Source of the DNA: Lutjanus erythropterus
Taxonomy: Eukaryota > Chordata > Actinopteri > Lutjaniformes > Lutjanidae
Assembly: GCA_020091685.1 (NCBI GenBank)
Contig: CM034606.1
Span: 20,352,695-20,416,694 of the forward strand
Length of the DNA stretch: 64,000 nucleotides
Direction of reading: 5' to 3'
A program made the position numbers and the translations under genes. Below are positions 12,598-24,500 of the stretch, piece after piece. Under the pieces are notes generated by a model that saw only the letters and a list, made by a program, of their open reading frames with translations, searched no databases and had not been told where the DNA came from. The stretch's first letter is position 1. The number at the start of each line of letters is the position of its first letter.

Positions 12598-15500
12598 TCA
12601 GGGTATCATGCTGCTTGGAGAAATATAGTCAACAGAGTCATTTGTGAAAATACAGCTGACAAATTGTGCTTTGAAAACAGTTATGTTGCTTGAAACATAT
12701 TACACACTTGAGGAAACCTTTTATAAATCCCTCTGAGGGCTAATGTGTCTCAGTGTAGCGCCGTAGATCCTCAGCGGCACAGGCTGTTCTGTACAAAACC
12801 CGAGCAAGGCACTTTAGTCTTTATTGATAGCTGCGTGAGTAGGACAAGTGTGGTGATGTAACAGATCTTTCTTAAATTGCATGGGCAGCATTGTTGGTCT
12901 GGACAACCCCTGCGGCTCAGTTTGATTTCAGCAGATTAATTTAGCTTCCTCTCTTACGCAACACCATCTCAGCTTTCAAGCTGTCTCACTGATCTCAGGA
13001 TCACCTTTGACTCCCTGCATGGGTGGCTAGCTGCTGAACTGCACTCCCTTGATAGCAGCTTAGAGAGGAAACAACATTGCTCTTGAAAGGCTCCTTAAAC
13101 ATCAGAATAAGACCTGATAGCAGGAAAGCTGTTTGGCAGCGGGCTGCACAGGTGAAAAGGCAGTGATGGATAGCGGCTTTGATGAATTCCTTAACACAGC
13201 ATGTAAGGTTGTAAGAGATCAAACAGACACGACAGTATGAGAATCCTGCAGAGCATGTGTTGGATGTGGATTATCCACAGGCTAAAAAAAACCATCCGAC
13301 TGCTAAAATAGATCATTTTCACAGTAGGTCACTGCTACTGAATGACAAAAAACAAGTTATTTAGAAACAAATGGTTTAGACAATGAAGCAATTTTATCGT
13401 GGATTCAGAATGAATTTTATAGGCTTTGGATTTATGAATATCCATCATAGGAGGGATCATAGAAACCAATACTTCAAGCCAAACAATCAAAATAGCAATG
13501 GCGCAGTGTGCTGGTGCCGCCGTCTTCAGTAGACGTTTATACTCAGGTGGTGTTTCGCAGAAAGATTGTGACAGTTACGGTAATGTGTCCTGGCATGTGA
13601 GCGGGGACACTCCTATAATTAATCCATGAAATATTAAAAGCGAGGAAGCTATTCACAGAAAGGATGTGATCAGATACAGTTATGCTACAGAGAGAGTGTA
13701 GGCTGGTTGGTCCGAGCTGACGGCTGTATCCGCTGGGGGAATGAGGTCACAACACAAGAATGGTTCAGCTTAGAGAAACAATGGTTAAATGTTTTGTGAA
13801 ATCTGTTATCAGAACCCACATATCTTTATTTTCTCAATATAAACTCAGAGGGGAACTCCAGCTATTTAGCACCACTGCACTTTCAAGGGTGGGCTGACTC
13901 AAGAGACAGATTAAGAAAAGAAAGGTCTAAATCAAAGCGGCAGAAGTCATGATGTCCTGGTTTTTTAAGGACTCGTCTGAAGCAACTTGCGGGGATAGTC
14001 CAAATACATTAGTGGTTTTCTGAAGTCACTAAGGTAATTACAATGTGCATCCACAGGTGCCCTTATTTGTGTTGTTTTCTCCTTCCCCGTAGTCTTTTGC
14101 TGAGGTTGATCAGACTGATCTTGACTTTCAGAAGTTTTCTCACCATTCTTTCACAGCACGAAATAACTCTTAATCTGACATCAGGAGACAACGACACGCA
14201 CTTTGACGTTACAAAATAAAACCTCAAGTTTCCCCTGTTCTTGGCAGGAGTTTTCCAAAAACTCTGTTTTCAGTAGCCTAAAATGTCTTCTGTGTGTAGA
14301 TGAAAGACCAGAATGCATCGACAAAGCCGTGTACGCGTAGACTAGAGGCTTAGACAATTCCCATAATGCAACTTAAAACTGTCTTTTATAAGACCCTTAC
14401 TTCCTGGTTAATGCCAATATCTTGCAAACCCCACATCTCTAGTTTATAATACAGCCTCTAATTTATGCAGATTTTGAAATGTTAGGCCCAAGTCGAGATA
14501 TTGACATCATCTGGGTTATTTTCTCAGACTTTAAAGGGGAACTCGATTTCACACATCAAAGTCTGCTCAGAGGTCTCGAGGAGAACTACTGCATATGTTC
14601 AAAAGTTGTTTAAAGCCTTTTGTGACTGAAGAAGGAGCTGGGTGAAATCTGATAAAGTGGTGGTTGGAGCCAAAGACTACAAGTTTGAAAATGAAAGGAA
14701 TCTGTAGCTCGCTCTTCATCTCTGCTTGAGAGTAGCAGCTCAAGGTTACATTAGCTGCTGCTAGCAAAACATCCATCGTGTGGTATTGTGGGTAGTGTAG
14801 GCATCAGGTTTTGACAAGGACGAGAAAGTGTGGAATAAAATGAAATGTCACTAGTTCTATTGCATTGGTTTTGACTTGACTACCAATGTTCAATCGGTGG
14901 AGCGCTGTTTTTAAAAGCTGCCTTCAGGGGCACAGAAGACATTATGAAACTGTTTCACAGATTGAGTGATGCTCTTGGTGAAAAATAGATCTTCATATGG
15001 TTGCTGTCAGGTGAAAATACATCTCTATATTTCAGTATTTTAATATTTCTCATAAATTAATGATATTGATGACCATTTACATCTGACTGTGGGTTTTTAT
15101 AAATGTTTATATAATATTTAACCAATAAAATGGATTTAAAAGATTCAAAAGTGACTAAACATCGTAACGCATCGGCTCCTGAAACTGGAGGCAAAACCTC
15201 ATAGCTCAATCCCAGCTCCATCTTGAATGAAGTGTTGTGTGCTACACATGGGAGAAGTTAGCCTTCAAGGCTTTCTGTTGAAAAGCCTGTGAGAGAGCTT
15301 TCTGCTTCACTTGCAAAGTTTCAGTCCATCAGCAACAATCTGTAAAGTTGAGTGAGTTTCCCGTAAAGATCTTGCACAGAGCCACACCCTGTGTCGATAT
15401 AAATAGCTTATTCTGAGGTAACGAAAACACAGCAGTTCTGATTTTACACAAATGAAAACATACCTATGAATATTATATTCCATTTCCACCAATAAATCCC

Positions 15501-15698
15501 TGTAAATCTTATACCCTGGACCTTTAAAACACATTATCACACTGACTAAGTCAACAGTTTTACAACTTATTTTCTCTTATATTCTCACTGTCTTAAACAT
15601 TTATCTCAGAAGTCAAATCAAGGTCACCTAACCAAGCCATTTTCTACACTCCACAGAGCTTATTCACAGCCCCACGCTCCATTTGTCTCCTGTGAAAG

Positions 15699-15717
15699 AA
15701 AAAAAAAAAAAAAAAAA
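15699..15717 (+). repeat. Poly-A tract
   Basis: A run of 19 A bases. No retroposon body or target duplication was identified beside it. Confidence 0.8.
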
Positions 15718-16329
15718 CTGCAGCAGATCTGTAATTCCCACCTGGACAGATTATGTGATAACAAGCCCACAACAGGTGAAATTTGGCTCAATTTATCAGC
15801 TGGTGCAGCATTAATTTCAGACCCCAGTGTAAGCATCATTAAGAATCAAAACGCACCCTTCTGTTAAAGGAAAATGTGCACATGTGCCAGTTCACAGCAC
15901 CAGACTTTGATGTGCCCGCCCATATTTCAGAGACTAAGTGTTTGCTGAACTGCAGCCAACTGCCGAGACAATACTGGGCCTTTGAGATATACCATGCTCT
16001 CAAGTAGTGACGCTCTCGGGCTATAGCAGAAAGCTGATAGCCAAGTGATCCTTCAGTTGACTGAGGGCTAAGGCTTTTCGGTTTAAGCCATCAATGTGGG
16101 GATGAAGGTGATCGATGTGGGAAAACCAGAGAAGAAACAGCGGGATTTAGGGCTGCTGGCCTTGTTCACATGCAAAAACAACTCCAGCAATAATTGTGGG
16201 AAACTTTGACTTTAATAGCAAAATGGATAGGTTCTGTTATTATACCGTACCTTTTCTGAAAGAGGTTCCGGTTTAAACATAAGAATCCATGTTTGGGTTG
16301 ATTGCAAGACGATCATATGTCGCATGAAG

Positions 16330-16700
16330 TCGGATTCAGACTTGGATCCAAAGAGTGAGACATTCCACTGGCCTGATTGTCTTGGAAAAAACACCCCAGA
16401 CATGTCATTACCTGACATCATCCCGCCTCTTGTCTGTGCTCTTGGGATGACCAACACACTCCTCTTGTTCTTCGACAAGAGCTGTGTGCTGGTCAGCACC
16501 GCGAGGCCACTGAACCCCAGATAGTCGCACTCTGGCGCTGGATACCGAACAGCCCATCACGAGATAGCACGCTTCTCGCTGTCAACCACACCGCGAGAAA
16601 TGAGGTTAAATGGCACTATCTCCACAATATGGGAGCCTCTTCTATTTTTATTAACAGCGCTGACAGCTTCTATTCTTTGGAGAGAGGCAGCGCAATTCTT
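16330..16700. other. GC-richer unexplained block, possible conserved non-coding element
   Basis: This intron stretch is unique in the window and higher in GC and CpG than its surroundings. It has several CGCGAG/CACGAG motifs and a MEF2-like CTATTTTTATTA at about 16642. It does not resemble the repeat families seen elsewhere. A regulatory role is only a guess; the open frames on both strands (16212-16499 and 16324-16524) show no recognisable protein. Confidence 0.2.
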
Positions 16701-18164
16701 GGAAATGGTTATAAATAAGTACTGAGGCGTCCACAAGGATTCCTATTTATCTATTCTGCATAGTTTTGTATTGTTTTCAAAAATTGGAGACAGCTGTTTC
16801 TTAAGCATGATATGTTTCATAAATGCATCTCAATCTGCAATCCAAACATACTTCAGACGATTCAGTGTGGTGAAAAACCGCTGTTAATGATTGGGGCGGG
16901 GGGCCAGTTTGCTCTTAATTTCTTTGATGTAATGACCCTTTAAACAGCACGGAGAACTTGTTAGAGGGGTTTCAGACATTTTGAAATTCCCCCTTCAGGG
17001 ACATTTCTTTGATACTAACAACCGTGGTAACTATACAATCTACCTAATCTCCCACCATCTTTTTCCACTGAGCTATTTGGTTGGAGTGGGAAAAGTGGAG
17101 CAGCTGTGTTGTGTGTAACATCACCTTTTAACCATTCACACTGAAAAAAACATCAGATGCAAAATGTTTTCCAGTGGCAAAACATTATAGTAACAAGACT
17201 GAAGAGTCTACAGCACGTGTCAGATTTCCAGGCCTGCAGGCAATATGATTTGTGCAATACAACTCTATGCCGTGTTATAGAAGAGGTGTCCATAAGCTAC
17301 ATGTCCCAGAGTGCATTCTGATTTTGTTATCCATGCACTAAAGGTGTTCACGTGATAAATATCAGTATATGCTAGACAGCATCTCAATATTTTCTTTTCC
17401 AGCCGTGGCACTCCAGCTGAGTGGTTGCAGCTAGTAATGTTAATAGTATCAGCCTTGCAAAAACTGAAGGAAAAGAAAGGTTGATGCAGAGGGAAGGCAA
17501 TTTAATGAGAGATGGGAAAGTGAATATATCTTTGTGCTTAATAGAGATTTAGCTATGGCTTCTTTGTAACAAGGCAGCGGCAGAGCCAAAGGAATAAAAT
17601 GTACGATGGTGCTTTGACATCAAATACAGTACCAATTATGCTAACCTTAGCCACCAAGAAAGGCGACAAAAAAAATCTAAGAATGAAAAGACAGCCTTGG
17701 TTCTGAACTGAATATGTTCACAAAAGTTACAGCAAAAAAAAAACAATGCAATGAAAGATGGATTTATTGTGACTGAAGAACCACACAGTCATCAAAGTAT
17801 ATTTTAGTTGGTGCTTTTTGAAGCGGTGTATTCTGAAGTAATGTAAACAAGAGTGCCCTGACATGTTTTAAAATAAACTGTATAATATTTGTACATTTGA
17901 ATGTCTGGTTGTTGTTTTTTTTCCTGCTTTCAGAGCTAGTTATTAATCAGTTATTACTAAATCCAATCACAATTGAATGCAGAGGCAATTGCATAATTTG
18001 ATGATAAGTACAGACATGTCTTACATAGTCTTACATTGTCTTATATAGTCTTACATTTACAACTGGCCTTTTCAGGGAAATCATAATGATCATGTAACCT
18101 GGGATGAAACTGAGTTTGGCACCCCTGGTCTATAGTCATGATAGCAGTTTTGTGAGGCTATACT

Positions 18165-18505
18165 TATGCACAGTAGTGCTTTGAGCTAAACGCTAATATC
18201 AGCATGCTAATAGTCTGACGTTTAGCATTATAATGTTAACACTTCTACCATCTTAGCTTAGCATGTTAACATTTTAGCACTAAACACAAAGAACAGCTGG
18301 AGCTGATGGGAATATCATATATTTTACAGGTATTTGGACATAAACAAACAACTACTGGACAAATTAAAATTCAGAGGATCAAGTCATTCATGGAAATCCA
18401 TGTGATAGGTGTTGAGATATTTCCATCTGGACTGAAGTGGTGGACCGACTGACTGACATACTGACGGCATCAGAGGCACGGCACAAGCACGGCTACAAAT
18501 CTCTT
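18165..18505 (+). repeat. Dispersed GCTAAC/ATCCAATAGTT-family repeat near exon 3
   Basis: A run of GCTAATATCAGCATGCTAAT and CATGTTAACATTTTAGCACTAA leads into GAGCTGATGGGAAT, TGGACAAATTAAAATT, GTTGAGATATTTCCATCTGG and GGTGGACCGACTGACTGACA. The same ordered blocks occur in the copy at 19030-19800. It ends 84 bases from the neurl1 exon 3 donor. Confidence 0.6.
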
Positions 18506-18588
18506 AGTATCCCAAAAAAAGCAAGTTCACAATTCAAACATATTAATCATTTCTCTGAAAGGACCTGGTTTGAAAACGCATGGCTCAC

Positions 18589-18910
18589 CTAGCAGCTGGA
18601 CCCCCCTTGTGAGGCCGTAGATGTCTATGAGAGCCCACAGAGGTTCAGTGACGTGTACCCCGCTGAAGAACAGCATCGGGCTGGAGTCGTTGATTCTGTA
18701 AAACACCCGGCCCTTCTTGTCCACCCAGAAGGCGATGACATTTCCCTCGTTGGAGAGCTCCTCTGGAAGGGCCTTCGCCCAGAAGCCGCTCTGGGAGACC
18801 AAGTCTGGGCAAGCGTACTTTGGCAGGGTGTCTGGGTTGATCCTCGACGGGTCTTTGGATGTAAAGCCAAGACGCAGAGCACCGCTCCAGCAGCACTGCT
18901 TTTTAGTGAT
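18589..18910 (-). CDS. neurl1: neurl1 coding exon 3 (bulk of NHR1)
   Basis: This exon encodes residues 94-200 plus one base and completes most of the first Neuralized homology repeat. Recognisable blocks are [77 protein letters not shown] and LTRGVQLL. All are nearly identical to vertebrate NEURL1. The acceptor is TTCTCCCCAG|ATC, restoring the LK-ITKK junction exactly as in mammals. The donor is CTGCTAG|GTGAGC, phase 1. The full protein in other vertebrates is about 570 residues with NHR1, NHR2 and a C-terminal RING finger that ubiquitinates Notch ligands. Only NHR1 is in this window. The open frame running past the donor (GEPCVFKPG...) is read-through into the intron, not protein. Repeats lie on both sides of the exon (18165-18505 and 19030-19800). 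Confidence 0.96.
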
Positions 18911-19029
18911 CTGGGGAGAACATATTTTTAATTGATGAAGATAATCAACATAAAGCGAATTTTTAGATTCTCTTTCGTCTTTATTCTGCAAACTATAAGC
19001 TAAAATAGTACAGCTACTCTAACTGCTCT

Positions 19030-19800
19030 GTGACACTTAGCTTTGGCACAGTGGTGCTTTGAGCTAAATGCTAATGCTAACATGCTGATGTGTGGCAGGT
19101 GTAATTCAGTTGTGTGTATTTAAAATGTTTACCATCTTATTTTGCCGTGTTAGCTAGCTAACATTTGCTAATCAACACTACACAAAAAGGCTGAGTCTGA
19201 TGGAAATGTTGATGGTTTTGGTCATAAACCATATAAAGTTTTTGACAAATTAAAATTTTAAGCTGTTGATGGCACCAGGTGAAACATTAAAGGCAAAATA
19301 TGCATTGTTTGTAAGCGCACCATTCAAAGTTGGCCCCTCCTCCCCAGCTCGACAAAGCAGTGAATCAGAGAGATAAATTGTTATTTTCTGATAGTTTCAC
19401 AGCAGTATGTTGTAAAGAAAAAATCTCTGCACAATGCCAAAAGCGATCCTTAATCCTGTTGCTGTGTCCTTTGTATATGTGTGAATTTATCGCTGTAGCT
19501 CTCACAGACAGAGAGCAGAGGAGAGTGATGGAGACCCGACGCCCCACCACACTGTAAGTAATGAGTTAGAGGGATTATACTGATATGATTGGGGTTTTTT
19601 TGGGGGTTTTTTGAAAATCCTGCATAGTATGTTTTTAAAGGATAACCGAAGTTATTAGAATTCATCCTGGGTGGGGGGCAGATGGTGTCTGTTAAAAATG
19701 CCTTGGCAATTCATCCAATAGTTGCTGAGATATTCTGTCTGGATCAGCACACAGACCACAATTACCATCCGTAGTGCCAAGCCATCATCTTGGCTAAAAT
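19030..19800 (+). repeat. Dispersed GCTAAC-family repeat split by an insertion
   Basis: The left part (19030-19286: TTTGAGCTAAATGCTAATGC to ATGGCACCAGGTGAAA) continues after a break as the right part (about 19642-19800: GTTATTAGAATTCATCCTGG to CAATAGTTGCTGAGATATTC). Block order agrees with the copies at 18165-18505 and 10605-10900. About 355 bases of another element sit between the two parts. Confidence 0.6.
19287..19641. mobile_element. Inverted-repeat element nested in the intron 2 repeat
   Basis: The left edge is TTAAAGGCAAAATATGCA. The right edge, on the minus strand, is CTTTAAAAACATACTATGCA. These form an imperfect inverted repeat placed exactly where the surrounding dispersed repeat is interrupted. 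The frames at 19330-19557 and 19365-19550 lie inside and are not recognisable as protein. Confidence 0.55.
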
Positions 19801-20876
19801 TCTCTAAAATAAGACTAGCACTAGTTACCTTGGTATGTTAATCACCTGCAAACGATTTTTGTCTTATTTCGAACCTCTATTTGCTTTGCATTTACCGTGC
19901 CAGATAACAGTATTCCTCACATGGCAACGCTTGCCCTGCTCTCTCACTTTCGAGACATAGATGGCCTGATAGGTGAAGTGGAAACTTGTTCTAAGCTGCT
20001 GCTGCTTTGGCCCACACAAGAGCAGAGAGAGAAAATAGAGAAAATCAAAACAGGAGAGCAAAGACGGGGGATGAAGAGAGAGCGAGAGACGGTGTGAGAG
20101 AGGAAAAATAAAAACACACTGAGAGAGAACATTGGTTTACTGGATCAATGTTATATTAACCCAAACTGGGTCAGATTTTAACCCAGTGATTTTTTTATTG
20201 TGCAGAATGCTGGAATTTTTCAGCTGACCGTCATCTTTTCATTGTTTACAGATCACACTGACTTGTTTACACGGACACTAATTTTCCACTGTTATTCTGA
20301 ATGTGACAATATTCCGAAGGTCATGTAAACAGCATATTTTGAATTAAGCCTTGTTCCAAATGTGGCATTTTCTGATTAAGAAATGTGATACACTGATATT
20401 ATTGGGGTTTTAGGAGCATTCTTTCATAAAATGGTTTTTTTCCACAGTTTGCTACACACCGCCTCTTGTCTGTATATGGTCAGCTTCGCGTTGTGAACAA
20501 ACTAGCCAACAGTTTGCAAGGCTGCCTGCACAAAAGAAAAGCCCACATTTTTTGGTCAGAAGGAGAAACACATCTACTTTTAGATTTTATGAAAGACCTG
20601 GTTATCAACAGGTGTGCGACCTTTTAGAGAAGGTGGTTGAACAAATGAAAGAGGTAGGCTGTGTTGTTGTGTCTGTGTTTATTTGATCATTACCTTAATC
20701 TGAGTATGCACAGCTGCATCCATGTAAACAGGAATATTAGTGGAATATTATTTTATATTAACCAAGCAAACAGCTTAGACAGAATATTGTCATTTTTGGA
20801 ATAAGGGCAAAAACCAGAATGTTTTGCGCATGTAAACCTGTTCATTCAGTAAATGGTCAAAATGAGAATACAGTAG

Positions 20877-21268
20877 GGGTGTGAATCTCAATTCGATTCT
20901 CAGTCATAAGGCTACAATGTGATTATAAAACGATTATCGACGCATGAGCCTTAAAGCCAGGGGCGCCAGTCAGATTCTATTCATTTACAGTAGCTACTCA
21001 AGATAGGTGCTTACTCAAGAAGTAGCCTAGTTTAGGAAGTAAACACAAGACAGGTTTGTGTCCAAGCGATTCACAGCCCAGTTGGTTATGTGGAAAAGAA
21101 AATACAGGCCGTCTTACAAAATTGTTGCAGGCGATCATAATGTAGAGAGCTTAGTTTTTAATTTTTGATTATTGACTTTTCTACATCAATTCATAATATT
21201 TCAAGTCAGAATAAAATCCCACCCCACACCTGGACTTGCTTCACGGCACACTGGTTGGGAACCACTGA
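20877..21268. repeat. hAT-like terminal fragments beside exon 2
   Basis: AGGGGTGTGAATCTCAATTC at 20877 looks like a hAT left end. CGGCACACTGGTTGGGAACC then ACTG, ending at 21268, looks like the right end of a different (Charlie-like) hAT element. The two termini do not match each other, so these are probably two separate fragments. The right one ends 50 bases from the neurl1 exon 2 boundary. Confidence 0.45.
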
Positions 21269-21317
21269 TATAAAATAAGCAACTGGGTCACAGCTAGCGT
21301 ATTTTTTTTTTTGTTAC

Positions 21318-21562
21318 CTTCAGCCGAACTTGCTCATACACAGCGATGGGTCTATTGCTGAAGGTGATGGCGTTACAGAAGCTGGCCTGTCTCTTGACGG
21401 TTCTCTGAGACATGTCCATGATAATCTGCGAGCCCTTGGTGCTGGGGTGGAAGAGCAGAGGGAAGGAGGACAGATTCCCACATGGCTGGATGGGCAGGCA
21501 ACGCTTGGTGGGCTTGTGGTGGCATCGGTGGGATGGGGCAGGAAAGGGGCCGTTCAGAGAGT
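21318..21562 (-). CDS. neurl1: neurl1 coding exon 2 (start of NHR1)
   Basis: This exon encodes residues 12-93 of the assembled protein. After a Pro/Ser/His/Cys-rich linker ([11 protein letters not shown], residues 16-28), NHR1 begins near residue 47 with [15 protein letters not shown], then a [16 protein letters not shown] block and YEQVRLK at the end. These are close to mammalian NEURL1 and clearly unlike NEURL1B, whose corresponding block is RRNSFCNGVTFTQRP. The acceptor (pyrimidine-rich, ending CACACAG) and donor (CTGAAG|GTAACA) are both consensus. The exon starts in phase 1 and ends in phase 0. NHR domains bind partners; in NEURL1 they contact Notch ligands of the Delta/Jagged type and, in neurons, CPEB3. 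A hAT-type terminus lies only about 50 bases downstream of the donor, inside intron 2. Confidence 0.95.
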
Positions 21563-24500
21563 CTGTGTGGAGAACGAACAGCGGTTGCTTAGTTTGGTGC
21601 ACAGGTGGGAAGCAGAAACTTCATTACTGGGGCACAACTGACAGTAAAATACCCAAATTTTAGATTGGATCAGAATATTAGATTAAAGAGTGATGTATCA
21701 CGGCAGGCTTCACTTTAAATAATATACTGACATTGTGAGGTGGTCGCATGTCATTTCCTGTTACACATCTTACCAGCTCCTGCAACATCCAGTTAAGTAA
21801 AACTGCATTAACATAATCTAATCGTTGGCTTCTGCTTCCAGCTTCTCAAGGTAGCACAGTATGACCACACACCTACTGCAGACATGAAAAAGCAATGTGC
21901 AAGTTAAATTACATGCAAATATGTCCTTGGGTGGAAAAAATACAAGTACAAGGACAGAATTGCTCCCTTGGCTACGTAATTAAGGAGAACAATGCAGCTG
22001 TAAGAAGTTCACACAAAATGCTCTCATTTCAGTAAATGGTCATTTAACTTTTGTTTTTGTACATCTTGCCAGATTTTAAACAGGTTTGCGTTTGAACAGT
22101 TTGTTTCTTACTGTGCTGGAACACATTTGTACAATAATGAGGAGAGAGGAGGAAATGGAACAGGAGGCGGATGAAGAAAAACAGAACTGATTTGCTAAAA
22201 AGTAACATGCAGTTTTCAAACTGAGGTCCAGGAAATATTTAAAAAATTTTTCATGTTTTTTGAAAGTTGAAACAACCAGCGACGTGACCATATACTATGT
22301 GTAAATGACCTGCGTTTCTCATTCTGTGGACAAGTCAGCAATAACAAATATGCGACATCAGATAATACACCTGAGTATCACGATACTATGACTTGTGATA
22401 CAGGTCTTGCCAGGATCAACATGGCAGCCACTTTGATATACGATCCAAAGGCTAATGCAGTGTCAACGTATATGTCTATGGTTTTTCCCATCCTCCCTCC
22501 CCGACCTCTGGCTTACTTATTATGGCGAGCCAACACGTGACACTGACACGGTATCCTCTAGTGGATCTGCAGGTCTGTTACAAACTTTGACATAACCCTT
22601 TGCTGCAACATCATATAGCATCATATAGCATCTAACAGCTAAATCAGAGCAGCCGAAAGGTAGTCGTTGAGGTCTTCATGTGTACATGTTCAACTAGCTG
22701 ATAAAGTGTATTCAAAGCTACTCTTATAATAGCATGACATGGCTGTTACATGTGATTTCCAGTTGTTGTTCATGTTTGAAGGACATATCAATCACAATAT
22801 TTATGTCTGAGAGTCGAGTACACCACACTACCTGCCCTGTCAGAGTAAAAAAAGAAATCAAACACAATTGAACATATAAAATGACTGCTATTAAATGAGA
22901 TTTAGTGACATTTATTGTGCTTAGCCGGTCAGAGGAAGTGGCAAAATGAGAGCAGACCCAAAGGAGAACATCTGACTCACAATATGCAGCAGTTTTTAAC
23001 AATTTTTCCCATGTGAACGTGCGTGAATCATGACTGCTCCCACTCACAGGAACTCATAATAGAGCAAAACATCTTTATTCACATCACATCCCTCTTTTTG
23101 GGTTTTAGACTGATAAAGAATTTGCTCAAAGTCATCACGAGCCTGATATGACACTCACTCCCCCTACATTTTGACCTACTCTCCCCATATGTGTTTACGC
23201 ATTTCACTTCAAAGTACAGTGCCAAGGTCACGGTGGTGTTGTGGAGAAACCATTTTCTTACAGACACTGGGTTCTCATTAAATGTAAGGCAGGATTACAT
23301 GTACACACATCTCACCATGTGATTTGGTCCTCTCTACAATAACATTTAAAGGTCTAAAAGTAGCACAAAATCCAGCAAATATGTCAAGACTGGATCCAAA
23401 TGAATAATTTAGGCTTAATTAACTCTTCTTATTTTGCTGCCGTGAGAACTGCTTGTTTTTTCACACCTAAATTTGGAAGACTGTGTGGGAGATGCCTGTT
23501 TGTCAGTGAGAGAAATACAAGCCACTGCTGAAAGATAGATATTCTTTCCTCTGAGTGACCTTGGTGGGTCAAGAGGTTTATAACGTGCCCTGGAGACAAA
23601 TCAATTAAGACTGTCAGGATTGGCGATGGCCAGTCATGTGATTCTGTCCTATTGTTCTGATTTTAGGGCACACATAGAGGTTTGGTGACATGATTTCCCT
23701 CCATGGGTGGGGAAAATGTATGATTTGTCGAGGTTAAACTAGAGTCTTCCCCTTCAAATCACAATCAGAGAGGCTCTGCCAAGTGTTCTGGGCTGCGTAT
23801 AGTGTATTTATTAAGCTCTTCTCATGCTCCTCTTGTCCCTGCAGAACAATGTGGAATTGTGCTCCGTGCACAACAGTGGTCTTAAATGAAGTCATAACAA
23901 ATCTTGCAACCATATTGCATTCATGATGTCATGTCAGACGTGATGTCTTCAGGAAAACAAAGCATGCCTGTATTGTACTCCATCAATGACCAGGCCTGAG
24001 AATGAATAGACTATTTCCTGTGAGGTCTGAAAACAGAAGCAACACTTCACAGGCCTCAGCAGATAGTGTAGAAACACTTATATATACAATCTAATGCAAT
24101 GTCTTATTTTATTATCACTATATTAAATGGATAATTCAGTTTTTTTGAAGTTTGAAGTCCAAGACAACATGCTACTTTGGTTCAGATGCAGCTGCTTCTG
24201 TCTGTCTGTAGTCACTACTCTGTGGTCTTACTCAATATCCCGCCCACAACACTATCTGATTGGTTACACGTCCAGGTAACAGTCAAATAAGACATGAGCT
24301 TGAGAAAAAGTATAGTGGTTAACCTCTGTTATTGTGAGGCTTAACTTGAATCTGAACTAATCCTTTATAATGCAGAACACACAAAATAACACAATCAAAG
24401 CAGATCAGGAACTCCCATGTTCTGTGAGATAAAATTTCTGTTTTTGTTGAAGGAGTCTGGTTGCTTTAGCAAGAGGAATTTAATTGGCAATACAAGTTCA

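Larger units (their letters stand above)
1..18588 (-). other. neurl1: Partial intron 3 of neurl1
   Basis: From the exon 3 donor to the left end of the window I found no sequence resembling NHR2 or the RING finger, which must be encoded downstream. Six-frame reading of this interval gives only short unrelated frames. The longest is 146 residues, at 2011-2451 on the minus strand. The whole stretch is therefore best read as one intron longer than 18.5 kb. It is AT-rich and contains the transposon remnants listed separately. In 5045-9300 and 12600-18160 I recognise nothing apart from a GC-richer block at 7190-7760, a poly-A tract at 15699-15717 and a GC-richer block at 16330-16700. Confidence 0.7.
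18911..21317 (-). other. neurl1: Intron 2 of neurl1
   Basis: This 2.4-kb intron is bounded by consensus GT and AG signals in phase 0. It contains a dispersed GCTAAC-type repeat (19030-19800) split by a second inverted-repeat element, and hAT-like termini at about 20877 and 21257-21268. The stretch 19800-20870 shows nothing I can name. Confidence 0.9.

Noticed and set aside
18653..18935. Plus-strand and alternate-frame ORFs over neurl1 exon 3
   Set aside because: They are shadows of the real minus-strand exon; their translations resemble nothing, while the exon frame matches NEURL1 closely.
21330..21663. Plus-strand ORFs over neurl1 exon 2
   Set aside because: Antisense shadows of the exon; the minus-strand frame has clear family identity and splice sites.
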